DNA of 64,000 bases from Puccinellia tenuiflora (taxonomy: Eukaryota; Streptophyta; Magnoliopsida; Poales; Poaceae), in the NCBI GenBank assembly GCA_012064385.1, contig QRDG01000025.1, positions 900,740 to 964,739 on the forward strand, read 5' to 3'. The notes under the pieces are model-generated. The model was not told the origin of the DNA, ran no database searches, and saw nothing but the letters and a program-made list of their open reading frames with translations. Of this stretch, positions 20,900 through 30,528 are shown one piece after another (positions within the stretch are counted from its first letter, which is position 1; each line of letters starts with the position of its first letter). Made by a program: the position numbers and the translations under genes.

Positions 20900-23800
20900 T
20901 CATTTATGCTGTAGCTGGTTATAATCGCTTAGGATAGAGGGGATGATCTGGGCAGGAACAGACCTGAACCAGACACCAACAGTATCTCTTTTAACTACAG
21001 ACATCGAAAAGTAAAACTCATTTCTCCTGGTCTGATCGATCTCACTGTAGATAAAACAAAGCCTACAGAAGTCTTGATACCCTGCGTTCACGCAAGAGCA
21101 CACATATGCACAATCAGTTTCAACGGCAGCAGGTTGGATGCCCATTTCAGCTCTGCGTGACAAACATCTTAGGAGAGGGTTTACTTCGGCTTCCTCAGCA
21201 TCAGCACAGTTCGGAAGCTGATCAGCCTTGGAGAAAATCATAGCTCCCGAGTGATCCCTGATGATGTCACCTATCGAAGATTGGCCTGTATCTTGGATGA
21301 AAAAAGGGTCAGAGTTCAGTTTTATATTACCTTGCATAGGTGCAGTCCAGCGTTTCTTTGTTGTTTTAAAGAGAAGGTCCTGCGGAGGTAGCAGGCTACA
21401 GGCCGTGGCAGCCACATTCATTTTCCCTTTGTTGTTTTGGTGAAATCCACTACAGGAAAGAGTATGCACATAGTTCTGAAGGTGTTATAAAATAGCGCAG
21501 CAGAAAGTAGATCCACAAATAACAAGAACACAGATTTTTACGTGGAAAACCCTTACGGGAAAAAACCACGGCACGCACGAAGGCGTCTCACTATAATTGG
21601 GAGGAGTATTACATACACGAGAGGACAAACCCTTCTCGTGCTATCAACGAGGCTCTACCTCTTTTTCTCTCTCATCTAATCTATGACTACCTGGTACTTT
21701 ATATAGGGGGCAAACAACTCTCTTTCTTGGCGGATAAGAAACATAGTTGTAGTCAAATGCCGTAGTCCTATAGGACTCCATCTATATTACAACAGGTACG
21801 TAGGATTCGGGACACAATAAAATAACACTCCACCTTGGACCGAAATCCCTTACAATAGTCATAGCTAGTATCAACTCCTCAATTAAAGTCATCACAAGTA
21901 ATCCTTGTCTTCAAACGTCCATAGGACTTATACACTTCTCACAAAGTCACATTGAGCAAATCAATCGGTAGGTCGTCCAGTAAACAACACAGCTGTCAAC
22001 AAAGCAGACATACGAAGCTTGGGTCTTCCCAACAAAAGTCTGAGTCTGTGCCACTGACCTCAAAAACCGAAACTACTCAATCATCAAATGACATAAGTCA
22101 TCATATCTCCTGTGGTGCCTGAACGAGCGCATAGCTCATAGTGCAACATCCTGATGCACACAGCATTGTGAAGAACTCATATCATGGAATCTGAACGTGC
22201 TACAAAACCAAGAGCACAAACCTCGGCAAACAATACTCATGCAAGAGCATCTGGTACGGATAGCATCACGTACACCCACAACTGTTGACGGTTAATGAAA
22301 AATCCATGACATGGTCAAAACTGTCCATATAGAACAACTGTCGAATGAAGAAACCTCCTGAACTGCAACGGAGCTTAAAACTCTGCAATAGACCCCTCTT
22401 AAAAGAGCAACGACAACTCAATTGCACTGAACCTCAACAGTGCTAATGTTGTAGTATCTAGCAGAAACAAATCTCCTTCTGGCATCTCAGCTGATCCTCA
22501 TCACGAACAGAATATCAAAATAAAACCTTCACATGCATAACAGCAATACTTGGAGAGCAAAAGTATATGCTGGCTACCAACAGGCTTAATAATTACCTCC
22601 TCCATAATCTTTTTTTCTGATTTTCTGATAACTGTGTTCATCATATAATTGCAGCAATATATCTCCATACAGGCTATAATCCAAAAAACTCCACCTTGAA
22701 CAGAAAACTAACCAGTATATCCTCAAACGGCTTACGCCAACAATGTCCGCATCTTGACTTGCCATAGGGTAAACCTTGTGTCACGGCCCAACAACGGTAG
22801 ATCATACTCCATAACCATGAGCAGATAAATCCGTACACAAGTAGTACAAGCCAAACAAATATTCCTTGCAGAATTAAACTTGCGAACAAACAACTGAGAA
22901 AATAGCACCTGGTAGCTGATTGGGTAGATGTAGCAACACGGATATTTTCCTGGTACACTTGGAGTGCACGTACCAATTTGGAGATGAAAAATCAATCTGA
23001 ACTAGTACTCTGATCTCAACTAGTACTCTCGAGACTTTAATGCTTCACGTGAAGCTAGCAGCAGCACTAGGTAGCAGATTGCTTTGATTGCCTTGCCTTG
23101 GGTCTTGATCCAACAAAGCTGACCGGTGGAATTTATTTGCTTGTCCATCAAACAGGTATGCTGTCTTACGTGCGCTGAAGCACGGACGAAATCCATCTAA
23201 TCGTCTGTGTCTACTCGATCGGTACTCCACGCAAGGAATTGGAAACCGACTAGAATAGGCGGCGGATCCGAACCGATCTGAAAAAGGCTCAATAAAGCTA
23301 CATGAAACCACAAGATTGCGGTTGTTGATCCGACGAAGATGAACTGCGCGATGCTGCCCCGGGAGCGCAGCGGGAAGTCTCCCGGGACAGCGGATCTTAA
23401 AACCTCAAGCTCTGATACCACTTGTTATAAAATAGCGCAGCAGAAAGTAGATCAACAAATAACAAGAACACAGATTTTTACGTGGAAAACCCTTACGGAA
23501 AAAAACCACGGCACGCACGAAGGCGTCTCACTATAATTGGGAGGAGTATTACATACACGAGAGGACAAACCCTTCTCGTGCTATCAACGAGGCTCTACCT
23601 CTTTTTCTCTCTCATCTAATCTATGACTACCTGGTACTTTATATAGGGGGCAAACAACTCTCTTTCTTGGCGGATAAGAAACATAGTTGTAGTCAAATGC
23701 CGTAGTCCTATAGGACTCCATCTATATTACAACAGGTACGTGGGATTCGGGACACAATAAAATAACAGAAGGAAAACCGAAGAAGCTTCAATGGTACACC

Positions 23801-24060
23801 TACCATCCTCATGGTCTCATGGATGATGTTATTTCTAAGATGCCAAACACGCCATAATAGAAGCAGAACTAAAGGGAGAGAGTCTAGAGGAGAGTTTGCC
23901 AACAGGATTAGTAACCAATCTGGGCCAGAGCTTTGGCTTTGGTACATGATAAGTAGCATGGAAGTTGCTCTCCTATCCTGTACAAAAAATGGCGCAAGTG
24001 CTATCAACTTCCAAAATTTTGCGCCATTTGTTCTCCCTAGTGGCTAGATTCTCAGAAGCA
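20900..24060 (-). pseudogene. LINE ORF2 C-terminal fragment (right arm)
   Basis: Mirror copy of the left-arm fragment. The RNase H part lies at 20900-21469 and differs in a few residues (for example AAVETDCAYVC for AAIETDCAAVC). The zf-RVT and linker part lies at 23773-24060. The copia element 21483-23767 splits them. Confidence 0.7.
21483..23767 (-). mobile_element. Young non-autonomous copia-type retrotransposon
   Basis: LTRs of 345 bp, 21483-21827 and 23423-23767, start TGTTATAAAAT and end AAAATAACA; I counted about three differences. An exact 5-bp duplication GAAGG flanks the element. On the minus strand the primer binding site TGGTATCAGAGCTTGAG follows the right LTR and the polypurine tract (ccaaggtggag) precedes the left one. 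The 1.6-kb interior has only short frames without gag or pol domains. It is thus a LARD/TRIM-like element using enzymes from elsewhere. The LTR divergence suggests insertion roughly 0.3 million years ago, after the inverted duplication formed. Confidence 0.9.
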
Positions 24061-25050
24061 CATCTCCATGCGAAAATGCGAGAGTTTAGCAGATCTTTAG
24101 GGGAATAGGAGCCTAGCAGGAGCTATGATTTTCATTAGATAGGTTAAAGGCATCACAAGAATGCTAGAAGTACAATAGGAAAAGGAGACAAACTCAGAAA
24201 ATCGAAACTGCACGCACAAGCAGCAGAAAATCAAAACTGCGTCCGCGGAGTTGAACACAATGCAGAAAGAATGCAACTCGTCTGAGGGCACGCAAGGATT
24301 GATTGCCTTGGCAGTATCGCGTCGCCGGTCATATATAGCCACTGCAATCAATTGTTGTCCCTGCGATTGTCCATTATCATCGTTAGAAGGGTGAGGCCTT
24401 GCTCAAATCAACCCCAAGAATTACCAAATATAGAGGTGAGGGCGGACTTCTCTTGGGTCGATGTGAGCATCCCCTGTCACATGCCTTCCGCCGCCCCTCC
24501 CGGAGAGTCTTCGGCCGCCACCATATCCACGCCTATCCTAAGCCTCTCCCTACCCCCATCGCTCTTTCTGAAACCCTAGTGAGGAGGCCTTTGTGTGCGG
24601 AATTAATGGGAGGACGCAAATCGTGGGAGGCAGTTTCCTTTTTGTGTGGGCTGCGCGTGGCGTGAAAGATTTCGTCTGCTCAGCAGAGTTTCGTCCGCCA
24701 AGCCTAATTGCTACATGCACCCTGGACCTTTGATCAAGAGAATTTAGGCCGTTAGATCTCATTAGGTGGGACAAATCTGTGGTAGTAATTAGCCTGGTCC
24801 AGTTAACCGGGTGGCTTTAGGAAAGAAAATGTTTGCTTGTTTAATAGTAGTAGAGAAAAACTCACCATACGTCGGTTCCATTCATTTTTGTCCAAGATAC
24901 AAAAACCCCGTCGACCAGACAACAAACACACACACACATATTCTTGTTTCAGTACTTTGCTGAAGGAAAAATCGCACTACAATCGTATTCCCGTTATTTA
25001 GTCTCATTTAAAGCTTCTTGTTCCAGGCATAAAATAGTCCTGAAAAAAGA

Positions 25051-26542
25051 TTACTGATGCCGCCCTGCTGGGACTCTGAGGCCGCTCTTCTCCCAGACGC
25101 AGTAGTTGTTCCCATGCGCGACGGCGTGGAAGTCCGACGGTATCAAGCTCCCGAGGTCGTACCGTGACCCGATCTTCATGATAACTTTGTCGTCGATCAT
25201 CGCCACGTAGACGTCTCCCTCGGCGGTGAGGATGTTGAGCTTGCTCCCCGGATGAATCCCGTTCCTCGACCTGACGGCAGCCAGTGCGCTGATCTCCTGC
25301 TTCAGGTTCCAGTCGAACACGTGGTCGTAGAACTGTACACACAAGACAAAGCAAAGTGATGGTTAATATATATGGAAGCTGTGATTGATATTGACGGCCT
25401 TGGCCATGGATGCACGGCGGAGGTCGGAGTTCAGTTGAGTACTTACAATGCATGGAACTCCGGGGTGGGTCAGGATGTAGGCGTAGCCCTGCATGACCTT
25501 GTCGGAGGGGAAGGGCCACGAGTTCTGGGTGGAGCCGGTGTCGTGGTTGTCGACGAAGGTGACGGCCCTCTCCGGCACCCACCCGATCATCCCGGGAGCC
25601 TTGCCGTTGCCGTCCTTCATCCGCCACAGCTCGCCCTGCACCGCCGCCTGCAGCTCGCCCTTGGTGGTGAAGTCGAACGCCTTGGCCGGCCCGCCCACGG
25701 TCTGCGCCCAGTTCACCAGCTCCTGCCTGTCCGGGTCCTGGTCGCGCGACGGCTCGCCGTTGCCGTCGTACCGCATGTTGCTCCATATCTCGGCGACCAC
25801 GAAGGTCGCGTTGGTGTTGTCCACGTACACCTTGGCGACGTCGGCCGAGTAGCCCTTGGCGAAGTCGAGGCGCCAGCCGGCGAAGCCGAGGTCGGACCTG
25901 AGCCAGTTGAGCCAGTCGGAGAGCTCCTGCTGGACGCGCGCGTTGAGGTGGTCGATGTCCGGGGCGGCGCCGAAGCCGGCGCCGGTGTCGCGGTGGCCGC
26001 GCCCGTTGGAGTACTGCGCGTCGTCGCTGCAGACCATGTCGGGGCCCCAGTCGAGGCGGCTGTCCGCCGTGCCGCCCTCGAAGACGCAGTAGATGCCGCG
26101 GCTGTCCTTGTAGTCGGCGCAGCGGTGGTTGATGACGATGTCGGCGACGCACTGGACGCCCTTGGCGCGGAAGGCGGCGATGAGGGACTTGAGCTCGGCC
26201 GCGGTGCCGTACTTGGAGGCGTTGAGGTCGTAGAGCCGGCCGGGCATGTACCCCTGCGGCGCCACGGAGTGCGACGGCGGCGGGAGCCAGACGTGCGTGG
26301 CCCCCGACGCGGCGATGTCGCCCACGTGCCCTTCCAGGAAGTTGTACCACCCGCCTTGCTTCTTCCACGACTCCCAGTTAAACCCCTGCAAAACCATATA
26401 CACATTTAGAATCTTGTATCCCGAAAAAACAAATACGATCTCAGACCAAGGTGCGTACCTGGAAGAGGATCTGTGCTTGGGCCAAGTAGGAGCCCAAGCA
26501 GAGCAAGACGAAGAGCAGGTGGCTGGCTGAGTGCTTCCCCAT
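25051..26542 (-). CDS. AMY3: Alpha-amylase, AMY3 type
   Basis: Secreted GH13 endo-1,4-alpha-glucanase that hydrolyses starch. Exons: 26459-26542, 25447-26385, 25051-25332 (TAA); introns start GTACGC and GTAAGT and end in CAG. The product is 434 residues, the usual cereal length, with a signal peptide (MGKHSASHLLFVLLCLGSYL, about 24 residues). The (beta/alpha)8 barrel carries VADIVINHR, the nucleophile Asp202 in WRLDFAKGYS, the acid/base Glu227 in VVAEIW and Asp310 in VDNHDTGSTQ. Exon 3 encodes the C-terminal beta-sheet domain, ending VWEKSGLRVPAGRHQ. That ending and the FDWNLKQEIS region match wheat AMY3, a form reported in developing grain. One oddity: the Trp pair GWWP of the AMY1/AMY2 surface starch site is GWVP here. 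All catalytic residues are present and the frame is clean, so the gene looks functional. Confidence 0.94.
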
Positions 26543-26594
26543 TTGCGCGTACGTGTTGTTTCGATGGTGTGGATAGCCATGGCCGTGCATGGGA

Positions 26595-26601
26595 ATTTAT
26601 A
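26595..26601 (-). promoter_or_regulatory. TATA box of AMY3
   Basis: Reads TATAAAT on the minus strand, 53 bp upstream of the start codon. A TATCCA element (26640-26645, minus), of the sugar-response type found in cereal amylase promoters, lies further upstream; a TATCCAC sequence (26569-26575) lies between TATA and ATG. No perfect TAACAAA gibberellin box was found nearby. Confidence 0.6.
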
Positions 26602-26645
26602 GGCTAAGCTGGCTGGACACTTTAGGCCAGTGGATCGAATGGATA

Positions 26646-28490
26646 AGTTCCGTTGCTCCGAACGAGAAGAGGAACGGCTTATCTCCATTCCATGGTGCTG
26701 CGATCGACCCGCCGCGGGCGGCTCATTAAGAAATGGATAGAAAGGGGCAGGCTCGGGTTGCGTGTTGGGAGGGACGCAGCGCCAGCGAACCAGAGTATGG
26801 GTTGTCCGTTACAGGAGGCACCTTTTGGGTACGTGCGTGCAATCGTCATGAACTCGGGCAGAGGTCTTTTCTGCGAAAAGAAAAAAAAAGTTCTAGTTAA
26901 ACCCCATGCACATACTACTGCACATCCTTCTATCTAGCCATCCATCTTTGCTGAGATTTGTCATACACATTTCTATTTTTGTTTCTCCTAAACGATTGAT
27001 TTGTCCGTGTTGACTAAAAGGGGGAGAAATACAGCTTCCACGGTTTAATAGAAACATAAATTTACCACATAATAAAAAAAAAATATCAAAACCAGGTCTC
27101 GGTCGAGACGGGCTGAAGCCCGGGTCAAGTCCGGTTAAGCAAGGGAGCAGATATTATGTATTCTGTCCAAAATAGGTCATTTCGTACAGCTCAGCCTGCT
27201 TTGGCCCATCAAGGGCACCAGCTGCAGCCCAGCAAGTTGTTGGAACTTGGAAGCAACCCTCGCTACACGTCATGAACATCGAAGCGTCGCCGTGTATCTC
27301 CCCCAACCCGCGATCGATCTAGACATCAGGCTGCCCCTCTTCTTCCCCCCCCCCCCCCCCCCCCCCCCCCCACGCCGTACTAGCTGGATCCTAGCGGTGA
27401 TGCTCCTCCGACGGCATGAGGTCCCCTTCTACTCGCCGCCTCGTTAAGTGACTCTGTTCCTCCATGTCCAGATGACGATGCGCAGCATCACCGAGCCAAG
27501 AAAGGCACTTTTTTGCAGGTAATTGTTCTAGAAAATTTTATGATGCTTTTAGTTATGTTATATGTTGCCGGCACAAAAACGTACCATATTGTCAAGGATC
27601 AATAGCATCCAATGCTATATTACACTCGGACACTAGTAGTTTGGCATCCCGATTTTAATTCCCCACCAAGAAAAATACCGACCTATGGTATTTGTCCGGC
27701 GAGAAATGCATTTTCCAATGTATTTCATTATTTTAAATTCCCCTGGAGACTATTGGTGTATGCAAATAGTTATGTATTATGCTTGGTCTAGCAAAAATTT
27801 AGACACGTCATAAGTCAGGCCCCTCCTTTGTTCATTCCTGGGTCCGCCACTGCACAAGACAAAAGAACCAACAACGAATTGGGTACAACACGTTGGCCCC
27901 TATAATCATTATTATTATTATTATTAAGAACTGAAAAACACCCGCTAACCAAATACAACGACCAAAAATAAATAAATAGCATAAAACATGAAAAGTACGA
28001 ATTGGGTACAACACGTTGGCCTTTATCAAAAATAAATTCAAAATAATTTAAAACCTTCGCATTGTGTCATTATACGTGACCTAGCTTTGAGGAAAAATAA
28101 AAAAATTGAATACGGTAAATATCTTGAAAAGGTGTTCTCAGAAATGAGTTACCATGTGAACATTCATAACTTTCAGGCCAAATGACCAATGTTATAGTCA
28201 AATTCATGGCGTAGTTTGTTCAAATAATCTCATATTATGCACAACCGTGCATCTTGCAATGGAGAACAATGTTGATGAAGAAAGTTTGCATTTTATTTGA
28301 ATGAAAAAAATGATTTTGCATTTTGCGAGTGCCAAAAATGGTTTTTTTTGGAAGAACCTACGAAATATTTGTTGCGAAATTGTACAAAATCGATATAAAA
28401 AATATTAGATCATATTTTATGCAAAAATAACCAAATAGTTACGTGTCAAAACTTTCCATCCACCTCTTGTGAAAAAGACAAATTTATGGC
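26646..28490. other. AMY3 upstream region and unassigned DNA
   Basis: Amylase promoter side, then intergenic DNA. Items seen: 27 C residues at 27345-27371; a hAT-like terminus reading CCTGGGTCCGCCACTG near 27838-27853 without a found partner; an (ATT)n run near 27907-27927; and 'acgaattgggtacaacacg' present twice (27876 and 27997). AT-rich after 28000. No gene recognised. Confidence 0.4.
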
Positions 28491-28499
28491 GATTACGTT

Positions 28500-29465
28500 G
28501 GGCAACAATGCATAAGTTTAGTTATAAAATTTTAGTTATATAATAGGTCTAAAATATAATATAAATGCATATGGAAAAAGTGCTTCACGAGACAAGATGC
28601 AACTATACCATTTATACAAACTCAATCCATACATTTCGATATTATTAGTCATCAAAGACGTGAATTAAATATGATGAAAAATCACACGTGTCCTACATTT
28701 TCGGATGGAGATCTAAACATAATAAAAAATGGTCAATCCACGGAAGAAAATACACAACACGGTCCTCTTATAACGTAAGAATAAACCAGTGTGACCAACA
28801 ACAATAAGTTTAATTAGCTTGCTATTCTCATTCCGCCAGTATCTGTGTAGATTTTATAGAAATCTACGTAACTATATTTTTATATTTAATTTCACACATC
28901 ACATATTTATTTCATAAACTGGAGGAGAAATCGTGTGCGAGGATGTAACATAAGAGCATATACGATAATAATTTAATATACAAACATATAATAATAGAAA
29001 ACTCAGTTATTTTTAGGTGATTATTTTAACCTATGCTGTTTCGGTACGAAGTACATAATATGCACAATTTGTTAAATTTTGACTACAAAAAAAATAGCCT
29101 CATTACTTATGTTTATAATCAAAAATTCTATAAATATGCGTGCTTAATCATACACTAGAAAGCACTATTGAAATATTTATTTTATCATACTATTTAACGT
29201 AAATATCTATAAATTATATAGATTATGAATTTAAAAAATAGTTCTGAGATAACTTTTGTTATGAAATACATTTTAATATCTTTCAAAGATATTCACTAAA
29301 ATAAATATCAACTTATATTTTTAGTTATGCGGTTAAACTATGTGAGTACAAAAATTAAACTTTTAATACCTTAACATGTTAAAAATAAGATTTAAAAAAT
29401 ATAAAAATTTAGTATAAATTGTATTATTTTCATTCGCCCTGGGGCCCAGCTCTGGATGGCAAGAA
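28500..29465 (+). repeat. Direct repeat copy 1 (about 960 bp, AT-rich)
   Basis: Matches 40035-40996 in the same orientation over its whole length, with roughly 7-10% differences plus small indels. The shared end is 'aagaataaacaagg', after which the two copies differ completely. No open frame of note. It is probably part of a DNA element or an old duplication. Confidence 0.75.
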
Positions 29466-29908
29466 TAAACAAGGAACCCGCCGGGCCTAATCTGAGAAAT
29501 CCTCTCTCGTCCTCAGGGCCTGGCAAACAGTACTGACACCCGTCAATGGGCACGGGGCTCTGTTTCAACATGTTGGTTTGAGCCCCTCCTAGGCCAAGAA
29601 CACCGTCCACCTTCCCAAAACCATGGGCCTTGGTGGCACACCAAAACATGAAATTGGGGACGGTGAAATCTTTGCTATACCCAGATTGTGTCCAGGTAGA
29701 CAAAACATGTGTTGATCGAACCGTCCTCATGACCATCAAGGGATGGGAAATTTGTACAGTTGTCTTGATCCTCGAACCACAAGGTTTCACCGGGTGAGTA
29801 CGCACAAGGAGGTGCCACACATAACTTTATGGGACGTACTCGAATGGTACAGGAACACTCATGTGCTCTCATCATCAGCATCGTCGTCGTTGCCGTCGTT
29901 GCACTCAC
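29430..29908 (-). pseudogene. A1-type aspartic protease gene fragment
   Basis: Two minus-strand frames join into one protease-like piece. The first encodes a secreted-protease-like stretch (CAYSPGETLWFEDQDNCTNF); the second has VPNFMFWCATKAHGFG, DGVLGLGGAQTNMLKQSPVP and a GFLRLG motif. These are features of plant nepenthesin-like aspartic proteases between the two active Asp lobes. Neither DTG/DSG active site is present, and a frameshift lies near 29690. It directly adjoins the direct repeat, so it may be a transposon-carried gene piece. A plant-protein search would settle the family. Confidence 0.5.
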
Positions 29909-30528
29909 AATGCATCTAAGTTAGTGAGCTTCCCGTGTCGATTTCTAGAGTGTAGTCCTTGGGTGGTGTTCTCACTCTAACTTATTTTCTGAAGAAAACA
30001 AACAAAGAAAAATGATAGAAGAAACATTAAATTTGACACTTTACTTGTTAGAAATTGAAGGGCGACGAATCTATGATCACTTACTTTCTCAGTTCTAGCA
30101 TAAATAAATACACAATATGTCAACTAGATACGCATAGCAGAAAAATATAAGGAGAAACAACAGAATAAGATATAACTCACAAACATTTGAACAAGATATA
30201 ACTCCAAGAGAGTAGAGCTCTAATTCATTTTTCATTCCATGCTAATATATTGTCATTTATTTCATAGTTACAATCACAATTATCGTTTTATGAGTAATAC
30301 TTAAAATTCATTTCATCATACTGGTAGCTTTGTTCAGGAAAATCATAATCGCAGCTTGATTTTACTATGTACAATAAGTTCTTCTATTCTAAGATAGATG
30401 GGTGATCGGAGAAGACCATATAGTGCTTCAAGGAGATCTGGTTAGAGAGATTTGTACTGCAGTAAATGATTCGATATCACTCTCTATATTATAATATTTG
30501 AGATGATTTTCAACCTAAACCAAGGTTC
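29909..30528. other. No gene recognised
   Basis: AT-rich DNA between the protease fragment and the Athila element. Nothing supportable beyond low-complexity text. Confidence 0.35.

Larger units (their letters stand above)
18003..24856 (-). mobile_element. Non-autonomous Helitron with inverted duplication
   Basis: On the minus strand the element starts at 24856 with TCTCTACTACTATTAAAC, fitting the plant Helitron 5' consensus TCTMTAYTAMY, and ends at 18003 with CTAG followed by T. Five bases before CTAG is a hairpin ACGTGC-ATT-GCACGT (18012-18026 region). The 5' neighbour is T rather than the usual A because the insertion went into the A-tail of the retroposon. No Rep/helicase is encoded. Its 5' 1.8 kb is present twice in inverted order (18822-20625 and 20773-24856), and it carries a LINE coding fragment. 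Without the nested copia element it is about 4.6 kb. Confidence 0.7.
18822..24856. repeat. Large inverted repeat, arms of about 1.8 kb
   Basis: Left arm 18822-20625, right arm 20773-24856; the right arm is interrupted by the copia element 21483-23767 and is 1.79 kb without it. Both outer tips are the Helitron 5' sequence. Long open frames of the two arms differ by only a few residues, so identity is near 98%. The 147-bp spacer holds an 83-bp repeat in two copies (20623-20705 and 20711-20793). A transcript across it would fold into a very long hairpin. Confidence 0.9.
16691..24873 (+). mobile_element. Nested insertion framed by 14-bp target duplication
   Basis: The sequence ACTCACCATACGTC occurs at 16691-16704 and again at 24860-24873. 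Such a long duplication is the mark of target-primed reverse transcription by LINE machinery. Inside are an ORF-less retroposon (16705-18002), a Helitron (18003-24856) and a three-base rest of the retroposon's A-tail (24857-24859). Everything between the USP39/Sad1 3' flank and the AMY3 3' flank is thus inserted DNA. Confidence 0.8.

Noticed and set aside
25004..26368. 454-codon minus-strand frame over the amylase in a shifted phase
   Set aside because: Arg-rich composition artefact of the GC-rich exon; the amylase frame accounts for the region.
25372..26409. 345-codon plus-strand open frame over the amylase
   Set aside because: Mirror of the GC-rich amylase exon 2; no domain and extreme Val/Gly/Arg composition.
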